From JBMNHG01 sp045627705 (GTDB taxonomy: Bacteria; Verrucomicrobiota; Kiritimatiellia; RFP12; JBMNHG01), in the NCBI GenBank assembly GCA_045627705.1, contig JAZQOE010000073.1, positions 1 to 11,829 on the forward strand: DNA of 11,829 nucleotides, written 5' to 3'. How positions within the stretch are numbered: the first letter of the stretch is position 1; the number at the start of each line of letters is the position of its first letter. The notes under the pieces are model-generated. The model had not been told where the DNA came from and made no database searches. It worked only from the letters and a program-made list of their open reading frames with translations. Shown here piece by piece: positions 1-6,658 of the stretch. The position numbers were made by a program, and so were the translations under genes.

Positions 1-400
1 GGATCGGAAGGACCCCGCGCCATTTTGCGGCGCGCCGCTCGATTGCGCGCTTGTGCGGGAAGTCCATCAGGACAATGCCTGCCACAATGAAGATTGTCCC
101 AAGCCCTGGCGGGAAAACCAAGGCGAGGCCAATGAGCATCAGGAACCAGCCGAGAATGTTCCTGCCAATCCGCGCAGCCAGGGTCATCGATCCTGCGATC
201 GAGTCGTCAGTCGCAATGAAGTAGTCTTCCGGCAAGGTGATTATCACCCACGGGATCACTATGAGCGCGAGAAACGCGAGCACGCAAAGCACGGCAACGA
301 GAAGCGTCGAATGTGCCTTCGCAAATTCCACGGCAACCGAAACGATGCGGCCGAGCGTTACGCGGATTGACGCCGCTGGTATAACTGGCAATGTCCGCAT
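1..400 (-). CDS. PGPGW-type small transmembrane protein (C-terminus beyond window)
   Basis: An open frame of 133 codons starts with ATG at 398-400 and runs off the left edge without a stop. The product looks like an inner-membrane protein: a strongly hydrophobic helix at residues ~32-55, a motif LPEDYF at 56-61, then a second hydrophobic hairpin (~82-113) split by FPPGLG (96-101), followed by DFPHKRAIERR (113-123). A Pro-Gly-rich turn between two short helices followed by a DFPxKRxxER stretch is the pattern of the 'putative transmembrane protein (PGPGW)' family, whose function is unknown. The start overlaps the stop of the upstream phosphohexomutase by one base (TAATG), so translational coupling and a shared transcript are likely. 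No strong Shine-Dalgarno was identified. The family call is by eye. Coding status is well supported by the uninterrupted frame and the coherent helix pattern. Confidence 0.75.
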   Translation of the reverse strand, partial: MRTLPVIPAASIRVTLGRIVSVAVEFAKAHSTLLVAVLCVLAFLALIVIPWVIITLPEDYFIATDDSIAGSMTLAARIGRNILGWFLMLIGLALVFPPGLGTIFIVAGIVLMDFPHKRAIERRAAKWRGVLPI

Positions 401-1752
401 TATTTCACCGTCAGGAATGGCGCAAGCGCGCGTTCGGCAGATTCGCGGCGCGCCGCGAGGAGCTTTTCGTCGGCCGCCTCGAGCAGGAGGCGGACATACG
501 GTTCGGTGTTCGATGCCCGGACGCTGATCCACCAATCCTTGAATTCGATGCGATAGCCGTCGAAGTCCATGGTGCGCGTCGGTTCGCCGGCGGCGAGGGC
601 GTCGCGGCGGACAGCGTCTATGGCCGCGGATTTGTCCGTTACCGTGTAGTTGAGCTCGCCGGTGTTCGCATAGCGGTTGATTGGCGCGACAAGCTGGGAA
701 ACCGTCAGTCTGCGGCGGTGCGCATCCGCGATTTCGCCGAGCGCGACCAGCGACGCCAGTTCGCCGGAGTCGCACCAGAAGAAGTCGCGGAAGTAGTAGT
801 GCCCAGCGAGTTCGCCGCCGAATGCCGCGTTGAGTTCGCGCATCTTGACCTTCGCGAATGCGTGGCCAACCTTCCAGATCGCGGGCTTCGCGCCTTCCTC
901 CGCGAGGGTTTCCGTGACGCCGCGCGACGTGCGGATGTCCTGCAATATCGCGGTTCCGGGGTGCTGGCGGAGGAACCTGCGCGCCATGACGGCTATCATG
1001 AGGTCTGGACGGACAAAATCGCCGTTTTCGTCGAGCACCATCATGCGGTCTGCGTCGCCATCGTAGATTATGCCCACGTCGGCCCCGGTTTTCCGCACTG
1101 TTTCCGCGATCAACGTGCGGCCCGCGGCCTCGAAGGGATTCGGCGGATGATGGGGGAATGTGCCGTTCGGAACATCCGCGACATACGTTGCGTTGTCGCC
1201 GAAGAGTTCGCGGGCAGTCAATGCCGCCATGCCATCGGAGCAGTCGATTGCTATCTTGAGCCCGGACAGGTCAGGCATCCATTTGCGCAGGAATTCGATG
1301 AACGCGGGGCGGTAGTCAACTTGCGCGACGTGTCCCGCGGTAGATGCGGCGGGCGGCAGCTCATCTGACATCGCGATACGTTCGAGGTCGGCCAGGCCGG
1401 TGTCACCGCCGACTGGCAGCGCGCCTTTGCGCGAAACTTTCAGGCCGTTGTAGTTCGCGGGATTGTGCGATGCCGTTATCTGCACCGAAAGGTCGTATCC
1501 CATGCTCGCCGTCGCGAAGTAAACCATCGGGGTGGAGGCGAGCCCCATGTCGTCAACGTCGCATCCGGATTCCACGAGGCCGCGGACGAGGGCGTCGCGG
1601 ACCATCGGCGAAGAGATGCGGGCGTCGCGCCCGACAAGCGTCCGCTTCGCGGGGACGATTCTGGTGAGGGATCGCCCGATGCGATAGGCGATGTCTGCGG
1701 TCAATTCTTCGCCGAAGACCCCTCGGATGTCATACGCCTTGAAGATACCCAT
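400..1752 (-). CDS. Phosphomannomutase/phosphoglucomutase
   Basis: This 450-residue alpha-D-phosphohexomutase interconverts hexose 1- and 6-phosphates (mannose and/or glucose) in the cytoplasm, feeding GDP-mannose or UDP-glucose type precursors for polysaccharide synthesis. All four family signatures are visible: the N-terminal FKAYDIRG (4-11), the phosphoserine loop TASHNP with Ser95, the Mg2+ loop DGDADR (231-236), the sugar-specificity loop GGELAGH (312-318), and the phosphate-binding loop RASNTEP (412-418). The GEXXGH form (GELAGH) fits the dual-specificity PMM/PGM (AlgC/ManB-like) branch better than phosphoglucosamine mutase. Length is normal for the family. The ATG at 1750-1752 precedes the conserved N-terminus directly, with only a weak GGAA-like ribosome site upstream. 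It is probably transcribed from a promoter near 1906-1934 together with the overlapping downstream membrane-protein gene. Substrate preference between mannose and glucose phosphates cannot be settled from sequence alone. Confidence 0.95.
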   Translation of the reverse strand: MGIFKAYDIRGVFGEELTADIAYRIGRSLTRIVPAKRTLVGRDARISSPMVRDALVRGLVESGCDVDDMGLASTPMVYFATASMGYDLSVQITASHNPANYNGLKVSRKGALPVGGDTGLADLERIAMSDELPPAASTAGHVAQVDYRPAFIEFLRKWMPDLSGLKIAIDCSDGMAALTARELFGDNATYVADVPNGTFPHHPPNPFEAAGRTLIAETVRKTGADVGIIYDGDADRMMVLDENGDFVRPDLMIAVMARRFLRQHPGTAILQDIRTSRGVTETLAEEGAKPAIWKVGHAFAKVKMRELNAAFGGELAGHYYFRDFFWCDSGELASLVALGEIADAHRRRLTVSQLVAPINRYANTGELNYTVTDKSAAIDAVRRDALAAGEPTRTMDFDGYRIEFKDWWISVRASNTEPYVRLLLEAADEKLLAARRESAERALAPFLTVK

Positions 1753-1905
1753 GCCTGTTCCAATCGAATGTGTGCCTGCCTGGTTGTCGCGGACGTCACG
1801 CCATGATGAATGAGATTCCGCATTTTTTGGATTGTCGCCGTGATTGCGTCACCGCGCGGGAAAAGCGCCGCAAGAAGAAACAAGTGGCGATTTTACCCGC
1901 GTGTG

Positions 1906-1934
1906 ATTATGGCAGTACTTGTTCCCGTAATCAA
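1906..1934 (-). promoter_or_regulatory. Candidate sigma70-type promoter for the phosphohexomutase gene
   Basis: Read on the minus strand there is a -35 TTGATT (1929-1934, 4/6 to consensus), a 17-bp spacer, and a -10 CATAAT (1906-1911, 5/6). The predicted transcript would start near 1899 and have a leader of roughly 147 nt before the ATG at 1752. Spacing and the -10 element are good, but sigma factor preferences of this organism are unknown, so this remains a sequence-only prediction. Confidence 0.45.
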
Positions 1935-1974
1935 GGCATTGTGCGCGTTTGCAACGCGATGAATGGCGTCACAA

Positions 1975-2003
1975 TTGATTTCCCTGCTCGAATGGGGTAA
2001 ACT
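1975..2003 (+). promoter_or_regulatory. Candidate sigma70-type promoter for the sulfotransferase gene
   Basis: The elements are TTGATT (1975-1980, 4/6), a 17-bp spacer, and TAAACT (1998-2003, 4/6), ending 47 bp before the sulfotransferase ATG. The -10 element is weak. The site sits just downstream of a CGTCAC hexamer copy (1967-1972). It is the best match in the right place on this strand. Confidence 0.35.
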
Positions 2004-2050
2004 TCGATTTTCCAAACGTAGTCATCCATAGCAAAGGCAGACTGCAAACC

Positions 2051-2779
2051 ATGGCTTTGATAACAGTGATCGGTCGCGGGCATGGCGGAACCCGCGCGAT
2101 GTCGCATACGCTTTCCGCCAGCGGCGTCTTCATGGGCGAGCAGATAAACGAGTCCGGCGACATGCTTCCGCCGGAACCGCTTTACGAGGCTTGCCGCGTT
2201 ATTGGGCGGCAGGTGAAATATCTTGGCGGCTTCCGTTGGGATTTCGAATCCTTGCGCACATGCCCGATCGACCCTGAATTCACGAGGCTCGTCGAGCAGT
2301 ATCTTGCGCCCGTGTTCGCCAACCCCGCGGAAAACAAGGGCTGGAAACTCCCGGAAACGACGCTCGTCTATCCCTGGCTGATCCGACTCTTCCCCGATAT
2401 CCACTACATCCACTGGATCCGCGATCCACGCGATTCAATCCACAACGGGCACCTCACGGATGATCTCGTGCGCTTCGGCATCAAGTGGGACGGCGACGAG
2501 TCGCTTCTCGCGCGCCGCGTCGCAAGCTGGAAGTACCAGCGCGAAATCGTCCGCGCGACACCGCCCGCGAAGCGCGAAATCTCCGTTCGCTTCGAGGACT
2601 TCGTGTTGAGGCAGCGCGAGACGCTCGATCGCCTCGATGCATTCCTTGGTATCGAGCTCGCCGCAATTCCTGTCCGCCCCGAAAGCGTCGGCCGCTGGCG
2701 CACCGCCTCCGATGAGGAACGCGCCGCAACCGCCATCCTCGCGGACGATATCCGCGAATTGGGCTACCCCGAATCCTAA
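2051..2779 (+). CDS. Sulfotransferase family protein
   Basis: The 242-residue product fits the PAPS-dependent sulfotransferase fold (Sulfotransfer_3-like). The N-terminal P-loop-like 5'-phosphosulfate segment is VIGRGHGGTRAMSHTL (6-21), a variant of the usual GxxRSGT form. The 3'-phosphate segment is HYIHWIRDPRDSI (118-130), with the diagnostic RDPRD. A further typical segment is RFEDFV (180-185). There is no signal peptide or membrane helix, so it should be cytosolic. The family transfers sulfate from PAPS to hydroxyl or amino groups of sugars or small molecules; the acceptor here is unknown. It is close to the short end of family lengths but has both nucleotide-binding motifs. The ATG at 2051 directly precedes the ALITVIGRG core. 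The only SD-like sequence (AAAGG, 2033-2037) is rather distant at 13 nt. It is followed after 74 bp by a sugar-type oxidoreductase, suggesting linked roles. Confidence 0.85.
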   Translation: MALITVIGRGHGGTRAMSHTLSASGVFMGEQINESGDMLPPEPLYEACRVIGRQVKYLGGFRWDFESLRTCPIDPEFTRLVEQYLAPVFANPAENKGWKLPETTLVYPWLIRLFPDIHYIHWIRDPRDSIHNGHLTDDLVRFGIKWDGDESLLARRVASWKYQREIVRATPPAKREISVRFEDFVLRQRETLDRLDAFLGIELAAIPVRPESVGRWRTASDEERAATAILADDIRELGYPES

Positions 2780-2804
2780 CCAATCTTCTTACCTCTCACC
2801 TCAA

Positions 2805-2835
2805 CTGTTATCTGTTATCTGTTATCTGTTATCTG
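2805..2835. repeat. Tandem heptamer array (CTGTTAT)x4 plus CTG
   Basis: Four perfect head-to-tail copies of CTGTTAT occupy 2805-2832, followed by a partial CTG. The array lies in the spacer between the sulfotransferase stop and the oxidoreductase, ending 5 bp before that gene's AAAGGAG ribosome site. The unit length is not a multiple of three and the array is outside coding sequence, so a copy-number change would alter spacing in the 5' region rather than shift a reading frame. Confidence 0.95.
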
Positions 2836-2840
2836 ATCCG

Positions 2841-2847
2841 AAAGGAG
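2841..2847 (+). promoter_or_regulatory. Strong ribosome binding site of the Gfo/Idh/MocA gene
   Basis: AAAGGAG lies 6 nt before the ATG at 2854. It is one of only three strong Shine-Dalgarno sequences in the window and fixes the start of the downstream gene. Most other genes here have weak or no recognisable site. Confidence 0.85.
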
Positions 2848-2853
2848 TTCCAC

Positions 2854-3999
2854 ATGGCTACCAAATCGAAGAAATCCGCTCCCGCCATCAAGCCCCTGCG
2901 TATCGGCATCGTCGGTATGGGTGGCATTGGCAATGTCCATGCGCGCGCCTACATGAGCGATCCTCTCGCCAAGATTGTCGGCGTCTGCGATGTCATCAAG
3001 GCCAAGGCCGACGAGGCCGCGAAAAACTACAAGACGAAGGCATTCTATTCCCTCAAGGACATGCTGAAGAACGCCGACCTCGACGTTGTCGATGTCACGA
3101 CCTCCGGCTACGAAAACGGCAGCTGGCACTACGAGCCCACGATGGAGGCCCTCGCCGCCGGCAAGAACGTCATCTGCGAGAAGCCGCTTTCGAACAACAT
3201 CGAAGAGTCGCGCGAGATGGTCCGCTTCGCCGCCGAGAAGAAGGTTTATTTCGGCTGCGACCTGAACCACTACTTCACCGATACCGCGGCCCGCGCCAAG
3301 AAGTACATCGACGATGGCCAGATGGGCGAGCTTCTCTACTCGACCTTCAAGGTCGGCTTCAATGGCGGCGACGAGACATACGGCGGTCCATCCGGCCCCC
3401 GCTTCAACAACCTCTACGGCCACATGAAGGCCTTCCTCACGCACCCCTTCAGCGTGATGCGCTACTTCATGGGCGACATCTCCCACATCCAGGCCTTCTG
3501 CACGCGCCCCGGCTTCCGCCGCACGAAGAACGATCTTCTTGTGTCCGTCAACGCCGTGAACATCCACTTCGCCAACGGCGCCGTCGGCCAGCTCCTCAGC
3601 CATCGCGGCGACTCCGTCTTCGGTCTCGGCGGTTGGTGGAACTTCGAAGTCGCGGGCAGCAAGGGCACCTTCTGCATCGAGAACTGCGTCGAGAAGCTTT
3701 CCTACTGGCCCACTCCCAAGCCCGGACAGAACTTCGGCCTTGGCGAAGGCCCGACTCCCGAGGTCATGGACACCGGCATCAAGGATTTCGGCGCGACATT
3801 CCCGAAGCGTCTCCACGCCTACCTCGAGGACGTCACGAACAAGGTCGCGATCGACAAGCTTCGCGCTTCCGGCCGCGACGCCCTCGCGACGATGGAATAC
3901 ATCCAGGCTGTGATCGAGTCGTACGAACTCGGCGGCGCCATGGTGCGTCCGCACGCGCTTCCCGCCATCCACGGCGATCCCGCCCACGAGCAGATCTAA
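2854..3999 (+). CDS. Gfo/Idh/MocA family oxidoreductase
   Basis: The 381-residue protein has the two-domain layout of the NAD(P)-dependent Gfo/Idh/MocA family, which oxidises or reduces sugars and inositols. The Rossmann motif is LRIGIVGMGGIGNVHA (15-30, GxGxxG at 21-26). The conserved EKPLS with catalytic Lys110 ends the nucleotide domain (109-113), and the C-terminal alpha/beta substrate domain follows. A Lys-rich start (KSKK) precedes the fold; there is no Tat or Sec signal, so the protein is cytosolic. In the region where the family usually carries D-x3-H, this protein reads AFLTHPFSVMRYFMGD (193-208): the His (H197) is present, but the Asp four residues before it is Ala by my alignment. 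Substrate is therefore uncertain. The gene lies downstream of a sulfotransferase, has a strong RBS, and is followed by a clear hairpin terminator, so the pair may act on the same sulfated or sugar compound. Confidence 0.9.
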   Translation: MATKSKKSAPAIKPLRIGIVGMGGIGNVHARAYMSDPLAKIVGVCDVIKAKADEAAKNYKTKAFYSLKDMLKNADLDVVDVTTSGYENGSWHYEPTMEALAAGKNVICEKPLSNNIEESREMVRFAAEKKVYFGCDLNHYFTDTAARAKKYIDDGQMGELLYSTFKVGFNGGDETYGGPSGPRFNNLYGHMKAFLTHPFSVMRYFMGDISHIQAFCTRPGFRRTKNDLLVSVNAVNIHFANGAVGQLLSHRGDSVFGLGGWWNFEVAGSKGTFCIENCVEKLSYWPTPKPGQNFGLGEGPTPEVMDTGIKDFGATFPKRLHAYLEDVTNKVAIDKLRASGRDALATMEYIQAVIESYELGGAMVRPHALPAIHGDPAHEQI

Positions 4000-4011
4000 T
4001 CATCTGCGGAA

Positions 4012-4047
4012 AAACGGCGCGCCGCTTTTTCGCGCGGCGCGCCGTTT
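4012..4047 (+). terminator. Hairpin terminator after the oxidoreductase gene
   Basis: A perfect 14-bp stem (4012-4025 with 4034-4047) encloses an 8-nt loop starting with five T. The stem has ten central G/C pairs, A-runs at the base of the left arm and TTT at the base of the right arm, 13 nt after the stop of the Gfo/Idh/MocA gene. The trailing T-run is only three bases, so termination efficiency may be moderate. Because the A/T runs sit on both arms, the hairpin could partly serve either direction. It separates the oxidoreductase from rny. Confidence 0.75.
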
Positions 4048-4095
4048 CCAGCTTCTCCCGCACGCATTCTTGACGCGCAACCTAATTCTCCCCGC

Positions 4096-5658
4096 ATGGA
4101 TCCAAGCAACACATTCGTTGTCCCGATCATCGCGGCCCTTGTCGGCCTGGTCGTGGGCTATATCGTACGCTCTCTCGTAGGACGCATGCAGATCGATTCG
4201 ATCGAGCGGCAGGCGAAGTCGCGCCTCGACGATGCGGAGCGCGAGGTCCAGGCCAGGCAGAAGGAGCTGGACATCCAGACGCGCGCCGAAAAGGTGAAGA
4301 TGCGCGAGGAGTTCGAAAAATCGACCAAGGCGCGCCGCCAGGAACTGCAGGATATCGAGACGCGCCTTACGCAGCGCGAGGAGAACATGGACCACAAGGC
4401 CACGCTCCTCGATGCCCGCGAGGAGGCTGTCCGCAAGGGCGAGGCTAGCGTCGCCGCTTCGAAGGAACGCTCCGACGCCCGTGCGCAGGAGACGGAAAAA
4501 CTCCTCGCCGACGCGAAGGCCCGTCTCCAGAAACTAGCCGGCATGACCCACGAGGAAGGCCGCAAACTGCTTCTCCAGGGGATGGAAGACGAAGTCCGCG
4601 GCGAGACCGGTGCCCTTCAGCGCCGCCTTGTCGAAGAGGCGCGCGAGAATGCCGATCGCGAGGCCGCGAGGATTGTCGCCCTTGCAATCCAGCGCTATGC
4701 GGCGGCTCATGCCGGCGAGTCGATGACGAGCATCGTGCAGCTTGCGAGCGACGATGTGAAGGGCCGCATCATCGGCCGTGAAGGCCGCAACATCCGGGCC
4801 TTTGAGGGCGCGACGGGCGCAACGCTCGTGATTGACGACACCCCGAACGCGGTGTCGGTTTCATGCTTTGATCCCGTCCGCCGCGAGGTCGCGCGCCTTG
4901 CGCTCTCGGAACTTGTCGCCGATGGACGCATCCATCCCGCACGTATCGAGGAGATCGTCTCGAAAGTCCAGGCCGATGTCGATGGACTTATTCGCGAAGC
5001 CGGCAACGAAGCGCTCTTCGCGGCGCACGTGCAGAATGCCCAGCCCGAAGTCGTGGCCATGCTCGGCCGCCTCAAGTTCCGTTCAAGCTATTCGCAGAAT
5101 GTGCTGGTGCATTCGATCGAGGTCGCGAATCTCATGGCCGTGATGGCCGCCGAACTCGGGCTCGACGAAGCCCTGGCGCGCCGCATCGGCCTGCTCCACG
5201 ATATAGGCAAGGCGGCGAGCCACGAATCCGAAGGCGCCCATGCGGCGATCGGCGCAGAATTCCTTTCGCGCCACGGCGAGAATCCGACCGTCGTGAACGG
5301 CGTCGCCGCGCACCATGGCGAAACGGAGTCGAAGACGCTCTACGCCTTCCTTTGCTCCGCCGCCGATTCCATTTCCAGTTCGCGTCCTGGCGCTCGCTCC
5401 GAGTCGAGCGAGTTCTATGTGAAGCGCCTTGAAAAACTCGAGGAAATCGCCAAGGGATTCAAGGGCGTCGGCAAGTGCTACGCCATGCAGGCGGGCCGCG
5501 AAATCCGCGTGATCGTCGATCCCGGCGAAGTCTCCGACAACGAGGCGATGATCCTCGCTCGCCAGCTCGCGGCGAAAATCTCCGCCGAGATGGAGTTCCC
5601 CGGGCAGATCCGAGTCGTCGCGATCCGCGAGCAGCGTTTCGTCGAATACGCGCGCTAA
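4096..5658 (+). CDS. rny: Ribonuclease Y
   Basis: This 520-residue membrane-anchored endoribonuclease initiates bulk mRNA decay. Domains in order: an N-terminal transmembrane helix (~8-29), a long charged coiled coil (~31-195, rich in E/K/R/Q/A), a KH RNA-binding domain with KGRIIGREGRNIRAFE (222-237, GxxG loop at 227-230), and an HD metal-dependent phosphohydrolase domain with candidate ligands H339, the HD pair H368-D369 in LLHDIGKA, H406/H407 and D424. Length and order match the family exactly. No Shine-Dalgarno precedes the ATG at 4096 (the preceding bases are C/T-rich), and no good promoter was found between the upstream terminator and the start, so expression may depend on read-through or on a non-canonical promoter. 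The next gene, for an RluD-type pseudouridine synthase, begins 15 bp after the stop, indicating an operon. Confidence 0.97.
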   Translation: MDPSNTFVVPIIAALVGLVVGYIVRSLVGRMQIDSIERQAKSRLDDAEREVQARQKELDIQTRAEKVKMREEFEKSTKARRQELQDIETRLTQREENMDHKATLLDAREEAVRKGEASVAASKERSDARAQETEKLLADAKARLQKLAGMTHEEGRKLLLQGMEDEVRGETGALQRRLVEEARENADREAARIVALAIQRYAAAHAGESMTSIVQLASDDVKGRIIGREGRNIRAFEGATGATLVIDDTPNAVSVSCFDPVRREVARLALSELVADGRIHPARIEEIVSKVQADVDGLIREAGNEALFAAHVQNAQPEVVAMLGRLKFRSSYSQNVLVHSIEVANLMAVMAAELGLDEALARRIGLLHDIGKAASHESEGAHAAIGAEFLSRHGENPTVVNGVAAHHGETESKTLYAFLCSAADSISSSRPGARSESSEFYVKRLEKLEEIAKGFKGVGKCYAMQAGREIRVIVDPGEVSDNEAMILARQLAAKISAEMEFPGQIRVVAIREQRFVEYAR

Positions 5659-5673
5659 TTTGATTCCATCCAA

Positions 5674-6639
5674 ATGGATTCTCCCGAAGAGACAACATAC
5701 ACTGCGACTGTCGAACCCGGAGAGGATGGACAGCGAATCGATGCGTGGCTTGCCTCGAAGATCGAGGAGATGTCGCGCGCCCGCATCGGGGCGTTGATTG
5801 ACGAAGGCCGCGTCACCCGCAATGGCGAAAGGTGTGAAAAAGCGTCGGCGAAAACTCGCGTCGGCGATGTGTTTGCCGTTACGCCGCATCCTCCGGCGCC
5901 TGCGATTCCAGAACCCGAGGATATCCCGCTGGACATTGTCCACGAAGACGCTGACATCATCGTGATAGACAAGCCGGCGGGATTGGTTGTCCACCCTGCG
6001 CCAGGTCATCCTTCTGGCACGCTGGTGAACGCGCTTCTTTTCCACTGCCATGACCTAGCGGGGATTGGCGGTGTCGAGCGTCCGGGCATCGTGCACCGTC
6101 TTGATGGCGACACGACTGGACTGATCGTTGTCGCCAAGAACCAGCAGGCGATGATGGCGCTTCAGAAGCAATTCCAGGATGGCGTGGTGCGTAAGGAATA
6201 CCTTGCGCTCGTCCACGGGATGACACCTGCCGAGGGCGAGGTCGATGCCGCCATAGAGCGCGACCGCGTCAATCGCAAGAAAATGCAGGTTGCGAAGCGT
6301 GGTGGAGGGAAGGCCGCACTTTCGCGGTATTGCGTCGAGGAACGCTTTGGAAAGGCTGCGACGCTCGTGAGAGTCCGCATCCACACCGGCCGCACGCACC
6401 AGATTCGCGTGCACATGTCCAGCATCGGCTTTCCTGTCGCCGGCGACCAGACATACGGCGATTCGCGGCGCGACAAGTTGCTTCCCGATTGCCCGAAGCG
6501 CCAGATGCTCCATGCGGTGCATTTGGAATTCGACCATCCCGCGACAGGCAAGCGCATGGTCTTCGATCACGATCCGCCGGCCGACATGATGGCGCTTATC
6601 GCGCGATGTCGCGCCGCGGCATCTGCCGGCAAGGCGTGA
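5674..6639 (+). CDS. rluD: RluA/RluD-family 23S rRNA pseudouridine synthase
   Basis: This 321-residue protein isomerises uridines to pseudouridine in RNA. An N-terminal S4 RNA-binding domain (~18-65, RIDAWLASKI then GRVTRNGE) is followed by the catalytic domain. That domain holds IVIDKPAGLVVHPAPGH (96-112), the catalytic motif HRLDGDTTGL with Asp144, and RIHTGRTHQIRVHM (235-248). S4 plus this motif set and the full length fit RluD, which modifies helix 69 of 23S rRNA; the related RluC has similar motifs, so the paralog assignment is good but not certain. The usual HRLDxxTSG reads TTG here, a minor variation. The gene sits 15 bp after rny on the same strand, so it is probably co-transcribed. 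It converges on dnaE with only 19 bp between stops and no visible terminator. Confidence 0.92.
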   Translation: MDSPEETTYTATVEPGEDGQRIDAWLASKIEEMSRARIGALIDEGRVTRNGERCEKASAKTRVGDVFAVTPHPPAPAIPEPEDIPLDIVHEDADIIVIDKPAGLVVHPAPGHPSGTLVNALLFHCHDLAGIGGVERPGIVHRLDGDTTGLIVVAKNQQAMMALQKQFQDGVVRKEYLALVHGMTPAEGEVDAAIERDRVNRKKMQVAKRGGGKAALSRYCVEERFGKAATLVRVRIHTGRTHQIRVHMSSIGFPVAGDQTYGDSRRDKLLPDCPKRQMLHAVHLEFDHPATGKRMVFDHDPPADMMALIARCRAAASAGKA

Positions 6640-6658
6640 AAGTTCCGCTCACTGCTTC

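Larger units (their letters stand above)
1753..2050. other. Divergent intergenic region between phosphohexomutase and sulfotransferase genes
   Basis: About 300 bp separate the two divergent genes. The stretch is less GC-rich than its flanks and holds one candidate sigma70-type promoter for each direction. Short open frames cross it on both strands, but none has a ribosome site or a recognisable product. The hexamer CGTCAC occurs three times in the same orientation (1794-1799, 1847-1852, 1967-1972). The middle copy overlaps a small inverted repeat, GTGA-N5-TCAC (1840-1852). No RNA gene or riboswitch was recognised in the ~147-nt leader of the phosphohexomutase transcript. Confidence 0.6.

Noticed and set aside
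27..456. Excess of the octamer GGCGCGCC (about eight copies in the window)
   Set aside because: Most copies encode Ala-Ala-Arg-Arg or similar in GCG/CGC codons, so the enrichment is largely explained by codon preference. Only the longer 21-bp repeat is reported.
391..1368. 325-codon plus-strand frame opposite the phosphohexomutase
   Set aside because: It overlaps all the catalytic motifs of the mutase on the other strand. Its product is Arg/Val/Ala-rich without any family pattern.
1770..2000. Small plus-strand frame (76 codons) in the divergent intergenic region
   Set aside because: There is no RBS, it overlaps both predicted promoters, and its Cys/Arg-rich product has no recognisable features.
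2805..2835. Heptamer array as a CRISPR fragment
   Set aside because: The unit is 7 bp with no spacers and no cas genes nearby. It is a simple tandem repeat.
2815..3987. 390-codon minus-strand frame opposite the Gfo/Idh/MocA gene
   Set aside because: It is antisense to a clear oxidoreductase with a strong RBS. Its Val/Ala/Glu-rich translation is typical of a mirror frame.
2637..4073. 478-codon plus-strand frame spanning the heptamer repeat and the oxidoreductase
   Set aside because: It is the +1 shadow of the oxidoreductase, giving an Arg/His/Pro-rich nonsense product. It also crosses the sulfotransferase end and the terminator.
4070..4088. TTGACG followed by TAATTC as an rny promoter
   Set aside because: The spacer is only 7 bp, far too short for a sigma70-type promoter.
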